A DNA stretch of 38,798 nucleotides from Bacteroidales bacterium (GTDB lineage: Bacteria > Bacteroidota > Bacteroidia > Bacteroidales > B18-G4), in the NCBI GenBank assembly GCA_018400295.1, contig JAGYMZ010000024.1:1-38798 (forward strand). The letters are read 5' to 3'. The notes beneath the pieces were generated by a model. It had not been told where the DNA came from. It saw only the letters and a list, made by a program, of their open reading frames with translations, and did no database searches. The translations under genes were made by a program, and so were the position numbers. This document shows positions 1-7,891 of this stretch, in pieces (the stretch's first letter is position 1; each line of letters begins with the position of its first letter).

Positions 1-44
1 GTTTCCGGAGTTCTGTAAAGTGTATACTTTCGTGTATACCCCCA

Positions 45-79
45 ATAAAAAAGACCTACACTAATTGATGTAAGTCTTT
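45..79 (-). terminator. Intrinsic terminator of tRNA-Arg
   Basis: Read on the minus strand, a stem of AAGAC-x-TACA paired with TGTA-x-GTCTT (51-78) is followed at once by a run of six T (complement of 47-52). It starts about 12 bases past the tRNA 3' end, so it would end the tRNA transcript before the window edge. Confidence 0.75.
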
Positions 80-90
80 GATTTTCCCTG

Positions 91-164
91 TGAACCCGGA
101 GGGAGTCGAACCCCCAACCTCCTGATCCGTAGTCAGGTGCTCTATCCAGTTAAGCTACGGGTCC
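91..164 (-). tRNA. tRNA-Arg (anticodon ACG)
   Basis: The minus strand folds into a complete cloverleaf of 74 bases. The acceptor stem GGACCCG pairs with CGGGTTC (one G-U), the anticodon stem is CCTGA/TCAGG with loop CTACGGA, giving anticodon ACG (read as ICG for CGU/CGC/CGA), and the T arm has the loop TTCGACT. The discriminator base is A and the CCA end is not encoded, so it must be added by tRNA nucleotidyltransferase. A promoter-like box lies upstream and a terminator hairpin follows. The gene is divergent from galK. Confidence 0.97.
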
Positions 165-206
165 TCATCCGGCCACGGGTACTTTCGTGAACGGAATTTC
201 CGGCCA

Positions 207-214
207 CAAAGATA
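207..214 (-). promoter_or_regulatory. -7 box upstream of tRNA-Arg
   Basis: TATCTTTG on the minus strand fits the Bacteroidota -7 consensus TAnnTTTG. It lies about 43 bases upstream of the mature tRNA 5' end. No clear TTTG -33 element is visible. Confidence 0.45.
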
Positions 215-255
215 TAAAATATTTGCTTGGCCGGGCATTTTTTCGTGGCCCGGAT

Positions 256-263
256 TATTTTTG
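256..263 (+). promoter_or_regulatory. Candidate -7 box for galK
   Basis: TATTTTTG matches TAnnTTTG and would give a leader of about 140 bases before galK. No good -33 TTTG is seen at the right distance. An inverted repeat CCGGGC/GCCCGG (231-236 and 248-253) sits just upstream and could be an operator or chance. Confidence 0.35.
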
Positions 264-408
264 TATATTGTTCTTTGGTGTACGATGTGTAATGCGTGTC
301 CTGCCATTTCCGCATGCGCGTTAGTGTGGTGCGCAGGATGAGAAATGGCAGGGAGGCCGCACATCAATCCTTAACCATTCACACCGCATGAACTACTGGT
401 GATGGATA

Positions 409-1599
409 ATGGATTTAAAAAATACATTGCATATGGATAACGGTACATTAAGGGATACCTTTGCAAATCTATACGGCGATCCGGCAGAGGAGCCGGCACT
501 GTTCTTTGCACCCGGACGGGTGAACCTGATCGGGGAGCATACGGATTATAACCAGGGATACGTATTACCCTGTGCCCTGAGCTTTGGCACCTATCTGCTT
601 GTCCGGCGCAACCGCTCGGGGAACTGCCACTTTAGCTCGGAAAATGAACGGAAGTCCTTTACCATACCCCTGCATGCATTGACCGAAAAAAAAGGCCGCC
701 ATTGGGTCAATTACCCTCTGGGCGTTATGCAGCAACTCGTACTGAAAGGAATGGAGCTGGAGGAAGGATTTGACTTTTATTATTCCGGCGACATACCCGG
801 GGGGGCCGGACTGTCTTCTTCGGCCTCTGTGGAAATGGTGACCGCCGTTGCGCTCAATGAACTGTGCTCGCTTGACATAGACCGGGTGGAACTGATCAAA
901 TTGTGCCAGAAGGCCGAGAATGACTTCGTGGGGGTGAACTGCGGCATTATGGACCAGTTCATCGTGGGGAAGGCCCGGGAAAACCACGCCCTCTTCCTGA
1001 ATTGCGGAACCCTCCAATACAGGCATGTGCCTTTTGTTATCCGGGGTTATCAATTGTTGATCGCCAATACCAACAAGAAACGATCCCTTGACGGTTCCAT
1101 TTATAACCAACGCGTTGCCGAATGCAGGTCTGCCCTGGAATACTTCCGGGCCTCCCGGATGCTGGGATCCCTCACCGAATTGAGCGTGGAAACTTTCGAA
1201 AAGGAAAATTCCCGGATCAAAGATCCGGTGATCCTCAAACGTGCCCGCCATGTGGTTACGGAAAACAGGAGGGTCCTGGAATCGGTGAAGGCCCTGATGA
1301 ACAATGAATATGAAGATGTTGGGCGGCTCATGGTGGAATCACACCGGTCCCTGAAAAACGATTACGAGGTCACGGGCAAAGAGCTGGATGCCCTGGTAGA
1401 AGCGGCTCTTGATGTGGAGGGGACATTGGGGGCACGCATGACCGGCGCCGGACTGGGCGGGTGTACGGTCAACCTGGTGAAATCGGATCAGGTGGAACGT
1501 TTTATGGAACAGGCAGGTTCTGCTTACCATTCCCTTACAGGCCTGAAAGCAGATTTTTATGTGCCCGGTATAGCCGGTGCGGCCGGGCGCATCGGCTGA
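409..1599 (+). CDS. galK: Galactokinase
   Basis: Phosphorylates alpha-D-galactose to galactose 1-phosphate with ATP, the first committed Leloir step in the cytoplasm. The 396-residue length is typical. Residues 36-54 carry the galactokinase signature GRVNLIGEHTDYNQGYVLP. The GHMP-kinase ATP loop GGAGLSSSAS is at about 131-140, the catalytic Asp region GVNCGIMDQF at about 175-184 (D182), and the C-terminal GHMP motif GARMTGAGLGGCT near 340. The start ATG at 409 is the first in frame; Met9 (433) is an alternative. No other gal gene is nearby, so epimerase, uridylyltransferase and transporter must be encoded elsewhere. It converges on yggS with a 38-base gap. Confidence 0.97.
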   Translation: MDLKNTLHMDNGTLRDTFANLYGDPAEEPALFFAPGRVNLIGEHTDYNQGYVLPCALSFGTYLLVRRNRSGNCHFSSENERKSFTIPLHALTEKKGRHWVNYPLGVMQQLVLKGMELEEGFDFYYSGDIPGGAGLSSSASVEMVTAVALNELCSLDIDRVELIKLCQKAENDFVGVNCGIMDQFIVGKARENHALFLNCGTLQYRHVPFVIRGYQLLIANTNKKRSLDGSIYNQRVAECRSALEYFRASRMLGSLTELSVETFEKENSRIKDPVILKRARHVVTENRRVLESVKALMNNEYEDVGRLMVESHRSLKNDYEVTGKELDALVEAALDVEGTLGARMTGAGLGGCTVNLVKSDQVERFMEQAGSAYHSLTGLKADFYVPGIAGAAGRIG

Positions 1600-1637
1600 T
1601 CAGTGCAGGGCCGGAAAAAAATAGAAAAAAGGTCATC

Positions 1638-2309
1638 TCAACAATAATTGCGTTCCCCGAAAATGGCGGTCCCGATGCGTACCATTGTACTGCCTTCTTC
1701 GACAGCAATCCGGTAATCGTTGGTCATGCCCATGGAAACCTCTGTAAAGTCTGCCTTGTCCGTGAAAAATTCTTTCTTTAACGCGTCAAAATATCTTTTG
1801 AGGGTGGCGAATTCCCGGTGCAATTGCTTCTCATCATCTGTAAAGGTGGCCATGGCCATGACACCCCGCAGGTTCACATTCCCGAACTGTTGATAATCTT
1901 CCGATTTTAGCAGTATACGGCATTCCTCCAGATCCAACCCGAACTTGGATTCCTCCTCAGCGATATGAAACTGGAGCAAACAATCGATGATCCGGCCGTT
2001 CTTTGACGCCTCCTTGTTAATGGCCCTCAATAAACGCAGGCTGTCCACCGATTCGATCAGGCGCACGAACGGGGCAAGGTATTTCACCTTGTTCCGTTGC
2101 AGATGGCCGATGAAATGCCATTGAATATCCCCGGGAAGACCGGGCTGTTTGGATATCAGTTCCTGGGCCTTGTTTTCCCCGAAAACCCGGTGCCCGGCAT
2201 TGTAGGCTTCCATGATGTCTTCCGGTGGCTTGGTTTTAGACACTGCCACCACCTTCACATGTGGCGGTATTTCCTTCCGCAGCTTGTCCAGATTTTCTTT
2301 TATCGACAT
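1638..2309 (-). CDS. yggS: YggS/PROSC family PLP homeostasis protein
   Basis: A 223-residue member of the YggS/PLPBP family, a fold-type III PLP-binding protein that buffers pyridoxal phosphate and affects amino-acid metabolism; it has no established enzymatic reaction. The PLP lysine is K25 in VVAVSKTKP. Further family motifs are GENKAQEL, WHFIGHLQRNK and, near the C-terminus, SMGMTNDYRIAVEEGSTMVRIGTAIFG-type phosphate-binding residues (SMGM, D, A, G-S-T, R-G). It is transcribed divergently from the flippase-like operon and has its own promoter box just upstream, so it is probably monocistronic. Confidence 0.95.
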   Translation of the reverse strand: MSIKENLDKLRKEIPPHVKVVAVSKTKPPEDIMEAYNAGHRVFGENKAQELISKQPGLPGDIQWHFIGHLQRNKVKYLAPFVRLIESVDSLRLLRAINKEASKNGRIIDCLLQFHIAEEESKFGLDLEECRILLKSEDYQQFGNVNLRGVMAMATFTDDEKQLHREFATLKRYFDALKKEFFTDKADFTEVSMGMTNDYRIAVEEGSTMVRIGTAIFGERNYC

Positions 2310-2328
2310 ATTGTGGTGTTTTGATACC

Positions 2329-2336
2329 CAAAAGTA
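2329..2336 (-). promoter_or_regulatory. -7 box for yggS
   Basis: TACTTTTG on the minus strand fits TAnnTTTG and lies 20 bases upstream of the yggS ATG, giving a leader of roughly 13-15 bases. No clear -33 element is visible. Confidence 0.5.
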
Positions 2337-2386
2337 TAAAATTTACCCCTCTTTGGATATACCATGGGAGCATACCGTTAAATTAC

Positions 2387-2394
2387 TATTTTTG
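2387..2394 (+). promoter_or_regulatory. -7 box for the flippase-glycosyltransferase operon
   Basis: TATTTTTG matches TAnnTTTG. Transcription would begin near 2400, inside the longest open frame, which supports a start at TTG 2411 or GTG 2423 rather than any codon further upstream. Confidence 0.5.
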
Positions 2395-2410
2395 TCAAAA
2401 ACCGGAAACC

Positions 2411-3271
2411 TTGGAAAAAGCAGTGATCAAAAGGTATGTAAATCTGTTCCTGAAAATCGCAGTCACGGTCACGGCCCTTTTCTTTGTGTTCAGCAAGATC
2501 AGCATACGCGAGGTGGTTGATCTTTTCAGCAGCTCCGGGATATCCTGGCTTTTTCTGGCCCTGCTTCTTTTTATGGTCTCCAAGACCATTGCTGCCTTCC
2601 GCCTGAATCATTTTTTCCGCAGGACCGGTATTGTCATTTCCAGCCTGCATAACCTGAAGCTTTATATACTGGGCATGTTTTATAATCTTTTCCTGCCCGG
2701 CGGGATCGGAGGGGACGGGTACAAGATATACTTGCTGAACCGGCATACCGGTGTGAAAGCCGGAAGGATATTCTGGGCTGTGCTGCTCGACCGGGTGGTG
2801 GGGATCCTCGCCCTGTTTTGCCTGCTGGTCATCATGTTTTACCTTACACCCCTGGCCAGGGGATGGGAGTGGTATGCATGGACACTGATCCCCCTGGCGG
2901 TTTTTTCCTTTTATTTTTTTACGGCAATGCTTTTGCCGCATTTCAGATCCATCGTGTTCACCACCATTTATTTTTCCCTGTTCGTACAGCTTGCCCAGAT
3001 GGCTTGTGCGGTGCTTATCCTGCATTCCTTTGGGGTACGGGATCAATATGTGGAATACCTGTTCGTTTTTCTGATCTCTTCCATTGTGGCTGCGTTGCCG
3101 GTAAGTATCGGCGGACTTGGTGCCCGGGAGCTGACGTTTTTGTATGGATCGGAATTGATGGGACTGGACATGGATACATCTGTTGCCCTGAGCCTGATGT
3201 TCTATATCATCACTGCCATAGTATCTTTAACCGGGGCCTATTTCAGCATCCGGACCGATAAAATCAAGTAA
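2411..3271 (+). CDS. Flippase-like integral membrane protein (UPF0104 / LPG synthase TM family)
   Basis: A polytopic inner-membrane protein of about 286 residues with some seven or eight hydrophobic segments. Family features are GGDGYKIYLL, the FWAVLLDRVVGI segment in the middle, and SIGGLGARE near the C-terminus, as in the UPF0104 domain shared with MprF-type flippases. The open frame runs back to 2261 but that part overlaps yggS and reads as non-membrane filler; the promoter box at 2387-2394 favours TTG 2411 (GTG 2423 is close behind). The stop at 3269-3271 is one base before the next ATG (3273), so it is translationally coupled to two glycosyltransferases. By inference it moves or helps display a lipid-linked sugar used by them; a substrate cannot be read from the sequence. 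Confidence 0.85.
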   Translation: MEKAVIKRYVNLFLKIAVTVTALFFVFSKISIREVVDLFSSSGISWLFLALLLFMVSKTIAAFRLNHFFRRTGIVISSLHNLKLYILGMFYNLFLPGGIGGDGYKIYLLNRHTGVKAGRIFWAVLLDRVVGILALFCLLVIMFYLTPLARGWEWYAWTLIPLAVFSFYFFTAMLLPHFRSIVFTTIYFSLFVQLAQMACAVLILHSFGVRDQYVEYLFVFLISSIVAALPVSIGGLGARELTFLYGSELMGLDMDTSVALSLMFYIITAIVSLTGAYFSIRTDKIK

Positions 3272-3272
3272 G

Positions 3273-4901
3273 ATGATGCTTAGATATCTGAAAGATAACG
3301 ATACAATTTTATACATCCTGGCAGTGGTCCTGCTCATTCCCGCCCTTTTTGCGAACCTGGGTGTGTTGCCTTTCTTTGTTGCCGATGATGAAGCCACACG
3401 GGTGCTGGTCCCCCTGGAAATGATATACAGCGGTGATTATACCACGGCAACCGTCAACGGCATGTATTATTATTTCAAGCCGGCCCTGTTCTATTGGGTC
3501 ATCGCTTTCTTTTTCAACCTGACCGGCTCGTCTTCTGCTTTTGTTGCAAGGGTACCTGCGGTAATGTTCCTGCTGCTTATGGGATTGAGCATATATTATT
3601 TTGCACACAAGCATTATTCACGGAGGCAGGCGGCCATTATGGCTCTTGCTTTTGTGACCAGCGGAAGGATCCTGTTCTGGGAATCCTTTTTCTGTATGAT
3701 GGACATACCTTTTTCCCTGCTGATATTCACCATGTTTATGAGTATTTATCATTTTCACCGGAAAGAACAATGGTATGCATTGTTCCTGGTCGCCTATGGG
3801 CTGGCGGCCATGGCTTTCCTGATAAAAGGTTTGCCTGCATTGCTTTTCCTGGGATTCACACTTCTGGCATATTTTATTTTTACCAGGACCTTTCAAAAAC
3901 TCATATCCCTGGCCCATGCTTCAGGGATGTTGCTTTTCCTAACCATACTGACGGGGTATTATCTGAATTACTGGCTTCAGAACCCCGATATTTCCGTTTT
4001 TACAGCGCTGTGGTCTGAATCCACGGGAAGGTATACAGACTACGGTTTTGCTGATGCATTCTTCAGCACCCTGCGTTTCCCTTTCGATATGTGGGTGCAT
4101 TTTCTCCCGTGGACCCTGTTCATCCTGTATGTTTTTTGCCGGGGATTCTGGAGGGAAGTCCGGAGCGACCGGTTCTTGGGTTTTTGCCTGTTGGTTTTCG
4201 TTGTCAATATCATACCATACTGGACAGCACCCGGGATATATCCCCGGTACATCCTGATGCTCGTTCCATTGATCTATATTGTTTTTTTTCATTTCTATTT
4301 CCGGCATCACCGGGAATATCCTGTGGCTACCCGGTTGCTGGAGAATGTTATTTTATCCGCGCTGGCCCTTCTGGCGCTTGCCGTCATGGCCTTGCCTTTC
4401 TGGGACAAAACCGCCGGATATGAACACGTATGGTTAAAGACGCTGTCCGTCTTCTTTTTCATGATCGCACTTATATATTTGTATGGCAAGCTGAAATCAT
4501 CACGGTTGATCCTGTTCATTCTGGGCCTTATAGCAGCCCGCCTCATCTTTGCATGGTTCATATGGCCTCAAAGGCTCCCGGAGGTGCAACCCTATAAAGA
4601 AGATGCTGTCAGGGTGGCGGAAATCACCCGGGGGAAGGAGTTGAACATACTCGGTTGGATTACCCTGCATCACGGATTTTCATTTTATGTTGCGCAGGAA
4701 CGAAAAGAGATATTACCTTTGGTAAGGGATCTGTCCCGGACACAATTAAACACCTATTATGTGGTTGACGCAAAAAGTCTGGAAAACCTGCGCGAAAAAG
4801 GATACCGTGAACAAGTTTACCATACGTTCAGGGCCATGGATGAAAGGCATCCTGTGTATCTGGTAAAATTTTTACAATATGGAGAGAACAAACACAGGTA
4901 A
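3273..4901 (+). CDS. ArnT/PMT-like membrane glycosyltransferase (GT39/GT83 type), copy 1
   Basis: A 542-residue GT-C fold enzyme with about 10-12 transmembrane segments and a periplasmic C-terminal region. Such enzymes take a sugar from a polyprenyl-phosphate donor and attach it to lipid A, a polysaccharide or protein on the periplasmic side. The first periplasmic loop has the acidic DE motif (A-D-D-E-A-T-R, D39-E40) followed by LEM and NGMYYYFKPALFYW, the usual arrangement of the family. A second acidic site, WESFFCMMDIP, follows at about 130-140. It is the middle gene of a tight operon, one base after the flippase-like gene and overlapping the next glycosyltransferase by 23 bases. The acceptor is unknown. 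Confidence 0.88.
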   Translation: MMLRYLKDNDTILYILAVVLLIPALFANLGVLPFFVADDEATRVLVPLEMIYSGDYTTATVNGMYYYFKPALFYWVIAFFFNLTGSSSAFVARVPAVMFLLLMGLSIYYFAHKHYSRRQAAIMALAFVTSGRILFWESFFCMMDIPFSLLIFTMFMSIYHFHRKEQWYALFLVAYGLAAMAFLIKGLPALLFLGFTLLAYFIFTRTFQKLISLAHASGMLLFLTILTGYYLNYWLQNPDISVFTALWSESTGRYTDYGFADAFFSTLRFPFDMWVHFLPWTLFILYVFCRGFWREVRSDRFLGFCLLVFVVNIIPYWTAPGIYPRYILMLVPLIYIVFFHFYFRHHREYPVATRLLENVILSALALLALAVMALPFWDKTAGYEHVWLKTLSVFFFMIALIYLYGKLKSSRLILFILGLIAARLIFAWFIWPQRLPEVQPYKEDAVRVAEITRGKELNILGWITLHHGFSFYVAQERKEILPLVRDLSRTQLNTYYVVDAKSLENLREKGYREQVYHTFRAMDERHPVYLVKFLQYGENKHR

Positions 4902-6528
4902 ATCATTTTTTCAACGTCCCGGATTTTTATATCTGCTGGCCGGCCTGTTGCTTTTTCCAGCCTATTTTATCAATCTGGGATATATGCCGTTGCGGTTCGA
5001 CGGCGCTTTTCGTGGTCTTATTGCACTGGAAATGATCCTGAACGAGGATTACATTACCCCGACCATTAACGGGATCTTTTATTATAACAAGCCCCCGCTC
5101 TACAACTGGATCCTGGTCCTGCTGTTCAAGCTCACCGGAAATTATTCTGAATTCATGATCCGGCTTCCGGTGGTGCTTTCGGTTTTTCTGATGGCCCTCA
5201 CGGTATTTTTCCTCGTCAAGAAATATTACAACCGCGATTTTGCCGCCCTCAATGCCTTTGTATTTGCGACCGGCGGGGCGGTATTGTTCGGTATGTCTTC
5301 TGTAGGCATGGTTGATTTTACCTTTGCCTGGCTGATATATATGTCCATCATGCTTATTTTCCATTTCTATAATAAGGCCTGTTTCTGGAGACTATTTATG
5401 GTGTCATATGCCCTCACGGCCCTGGCATTCTTGATCAAGGGCTTGCCGGCCATAGCGTTTCAGGGCATCACCCTTATGGTCTTTTTTATGTACCGTAAGG
5501 ATGTCAAACGCTTGTTCAGCCATCAGCACCTGGCAGGGATTGTCACGCTGCTTGCAATACTGGGAAGTTATTATCTGGTTTATTATCTGAACAATCCTGC
5601 CCACCTGGGTGAGGCCATGCGCCGCCTTTTTATTGAGAGCAGCATAAAGTCGGCTGCGGCCTATGGGATCGGTGATGTATTGCTGCACCTGGGTGTCTTT
5701 CCTTTCAAAACGCTGTATAATTTATTGCCCTGGACAATACTTGGGGTATTTTTAATTCGCCGTGATCTATACAGACAGCTGAACAGGGAGCCCCTGGTCA
5801 GATACAGTTTCTGGATCCTGATATTTAACAGCATACCCTATTGGATATCGCCCGGTTATCAGGTCAAGTATCTGATCCCCCTCTTCCCGCTGATATTTTT
5901 TCTCTGCCTGTATTTTTACAGGAATTTCCGTACAGAGAATCCGCCGCTGCGTCGTTTTGTTGAATATTTTTTTGCCGGCATCACTTTATTGTTTTGGATA
6001 TCTACCGTCATTGTTCCGTTGCATCCAGGATTACGTGCGGTTGAAGGGGCCATGTACACTTCCGCCATATTGTTCCTTGTCTTTGGCGGGTTGTTTTTCC
6101 TGTATCTCCGGATGAAAAGCCTGCGTATGCAGTGGTTCGTTGTGATCCTGCTGGTAGCGAGGATCGGTTTCAACATCATCCTGCAGCCATACTACAGCGA
6201 CAACCTGAAAGAAACCACGTTTAAAGAGCGGGCCATAACCGCCGGAAAAATTACCGGGGACGAATCCCTGTACCTCTGCACACCCATCAATGAAGATGTG
6301 TCCTATTACATTACCCGGGAACGCATGGCTGTGTTGCCACGGATCTTTACCGGCGCTTATGCGGAGGACGTGTTTTATATCTTTGACGAGGGGCAGGTAG
6401 AGGAATTGGACGCCAAAGGCAAGGAATACAAGGTGTTCCACAAATTCTTTGCAGAATACCAGGACAAAACCCTCTACCTTGTCAAATTCCTGGAACAGGA
6501 TCAGTCCAAACCAACGGAACCTCAGTGA
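4879..6528 (+). CDS. ArnT/PMT-like membrane glycosyltransferase, copy 2 (DE motif altered to DG)
   Basis: A 549-residue paralogue of the preceding gene, alike along its whole length: N-terminal segment, LEM, NGIFYYNKPPLYNW, SSVGMVDFTF, AFLIKGLPA and a C-terminal periplasmic domain ending in YLVKFL. It therefore looks like a tandem duplication. The key difference is in the first periplasmic loop, where the D-E pair of copy 1 reads D41-G42 (R-F-D-G-A-F-R). The Asp is kept, the Glu is lost. The second acidic site is still present as a single Asp (GMVDF). The start at 4879 overlaps copy 1 by 23 bases, which implies coupled translation. It may use a different acceptor or donor, or act as a partner subunit. 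It converges on the DUF1015 gene with a 20-base gap. Confidence 0.87.
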   Translation: MERTNTGKSFFQRPGFLYLLAGLLLFPAYFINLGYMPLRFDGAFRGLIALEMILNEDYITPTINGIFYYNKPPLYNWILVLLFKLTGNYSEFMIRLPVVLSVFLMALTVFFLVKKYYNRDFAALNAFVFATGGAVLFGMSSVGMVDFTFAWLIYMSIMLIFHFYNKACFWRLFMVSYALTALAFLIKGLPAIAFQGITLMVFFMYRKDVKRLFSHQHLAGIVTLLAILGSYYLVYYLNNPAHLGEAMRRLFIESSIKSAAAYGIGDVLLHLGVFPFKTLYNLLPWTILGVFLIRRDLYRQLNREPLVRYSFWILIFNSIPYWISPGYQVKYLIPLFPLIFFLCLYFYRNFRTENPPLRRFVEYFFAGITLLFWISTVIVPLHPGLRAVEGAMYTSAILFLVFGGLFFLYLRMKSLRMQWFVVILLVARIGFNIILQPYYSDNLKETTFKERAITAGKITGDESLYLCTPINEDVSYYITRERMAVLPRIFTGAYAEDVFYIFDEGQVEELDAKGKEYKVFHKFFAEYQDKTLYLVKFLEQDQSKPTEPQ

Positions 6529-6548
6529 AAAGGGTCATTTTCGCGTGA

Positions 6549-7796
6549 TCAATCAAGCAAATGCACCACCAGCCCGCTCCTCAGCTTGGGTTCAAACCAG
6601 GTGGTTTTGGGGGGCATGATGTTGCCCGTGTCGGCAATATCGATCAATTGCTCCATAGAAACCGGATAAAGGGCAAAGGCCACCTTCATCTCTCCCGAAT
6701 CCACTCTTTTCTTCAGCTCGCCGAGGCCGCGGATGCCCCCGACAAAATCAATGCGCTGGTCCCGGCGAAGATCCTCAATGCCCAGGATATCATCCAGTAC
6801 ATGTTTGGAAAGTATGGTTACATCCAGTACACCAATGGGGTCGTTGTCATCATAGGTATCCGGTTTTGCTTTCAGGGCGTACCATTTCCCATCCAGGTAC
6901 ATGCCGAATTCGTGCAATTGGGAAGGCTTATAAATGTTGCTGCCTTTTCTTTCTATATCGAACACCTTTTTCAGTTTTTCCAAAAACCCTTCATTGGAAA
7001 GCCCGTTCAAATCTTTTACAACGCGGTTATAATCAATGATGGTCAGCTGGTCGTGGGGAAAATGGACGGCCAGGAAAAAGTTGTATTCCTCGTTTCCTGT
7101 GTGCTTGGGGTTCTTCTCCCTTTTTTCTTTTCCCACGAGGGCTGCAGCTGCCGTCCGGTGGTGGCCGTCGGCGACATAGGTATGGGGTATTTTTTCAAAC
7201 AATCCGGTGATGCGGTTGATGGTTTCTTTATCACGGATAGCCCAAAAATGGTGGCCTACGCCGTCACCGGCAACGAAATCGTATTCCGGTTCCTGGCTTT
7301 CCACCACGCCGGCTACAATATCATCGATTTCCTTCACGGCAGGATAGGAAAAGAATACGGGTTCCATATTTGCATTGTTCACCCGCACGTGTTTCATCCT
7401 GTCCTCTTCCTTGTCGGGGCGGGTCAGTTCATGCTTTCTTATGACTCCATTAAGGTAATCGTCAACACTGGCACAACCCACGATACCATACTGGGTTTTT
7501 CCGTTCATGGTCTGGGCGTATATGTACAGGTAATCATCAGGGTCTTCCACCAGCCAGCCTTTTTCGCGGAACTTTCGAAAATTTTCCGCCGCTTTTTCAT
7601 AGACCGGCCGGGAATGTATATCTGTTCCTTCCGGAAGGTCAATTTCCGGTTTGATGATGTGAAGCAGGGATTTCTCATTGCCTTTTGCTTCTTCCCGCGC
7701 TTCTTTGGAGTTCAGGACATCGTAGGGCCGGGAGGCCAGGTCTTTGGCAATTTCTTTTCCGGGACGCAATCCCTTAAAAGCTTTCAATACAGCCAT
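6549..7796 (-). CDS. DUF1015 family protein
   Basis: A 415-residue cytoplasmic protein of the DUF1015 family. Visible family motifs are RPYDV (23-27), the KHELTRPDKE segment (121-130) and VADGHHRTAAA (208-218), whose paired His resemble a catalytic or metal/phosphate site. The biochemical role is not established. It sits downstream of serA and serC on the same strand, an arrangement I recall as common for this family and which suggests a link to serine or phosphoserine metabolism. A promoter box at 7884-7891 suggests it can also be transcribed alone, with a leader of about 80 bases containing a perfect hairpin (7843-7860). Confidence 0.9.
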   Translation of the reverse strand: MAVLKAFKGLRPGKEIAKDLASRPYDVLNSKEAREEAKGNEKSLLHIIKPEIDLPEGTDIHSRPVYEKAAENFRKFREKGWLVEDPDDYLYIYAQTMNGKTQYGIVGCASVDDYLNGVIRKHELTRPDKEEDRMKHVRVNNANMEPVFFSYPAVKEIDDIVAGVVESQEPEYDFVAGDGVGHHFWAIRDKETINRITGLFEKIPHTYVADGHHRTAAAALVGKEKREKNPKHTGNEEYNFFLAVHFPHDQLTIIDYNRVVKDLNGLSNEGFLEKLKKVFDIERKGSNIYKPSQLHEFGMYLDGKWYALKAKPDTYDDNDPIGVLDVTILSKHVLDDILGIEDLRRDQRIDFVGGIRGLGELKKRVDSGEMKVAFALYPVSMEQLIDIADTGNIMPPKTTWFEPKLRSGLVVHLLD

Positions 7797-7842
7797 AATA
7801 TCTTATTAGATTTTAAGAGGTTAAAAAATAATTGGGAATCTT

Positions 7843-7860
7843 CATGATCAAAAGATCATG
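7843..7860 (-). repeat. Perfect 7-base hairpin downstream of the four-helix-bundle gene
   Basis: CATGATC (7843-7849) and GATCATG (7854-7860) form a perfect stem with the loop AAAA. It lies between the stop of the four-helix-bundle gene and the DUF1015 start. No T run follows directly on the minus strand, so it is not a classic terminator; it may stabilise the upstream transcript end or act in the DUF1015 leader. Confidence 0.6.
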
Positions 7861-7883
7861 ACAGAATATAAAAAAACCGTGCC

Positions 7884-7891
7884 CAAAGATA
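7884..7891 (-). promoter_or_regulatory. -7 box upstream of the DUF1015 gene
   Basis: TATCTTTG on the minus strand fits TAnnTTTG and ends just past the stop of the preceding gene. No clear -33 element is seen. Confidence 0.4.

Noticed and set aside
155-367. A 70-codon minus-strand open frame overlapping tRNA-Arg and its upstream region
   Set aside because: It runs into the tRNA gene and its promoter box; the product shows no motif or signal.
565-1251. A 228-codon minus-strand open frame opposite galK
   Set aside because: Antisense of conserved galactokinase motifs; no independent support.
6561-7847. A 428-codon open frame on the plus strand across the DUF1015 gene
   Set aside because: It is the exact antisense of a well-conserved DUF1015 coding sequence, contains no recognisable motif, and is rich in residues produced by reverse reading of Lys/Glu-rich codons. 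Treated as a shadow.
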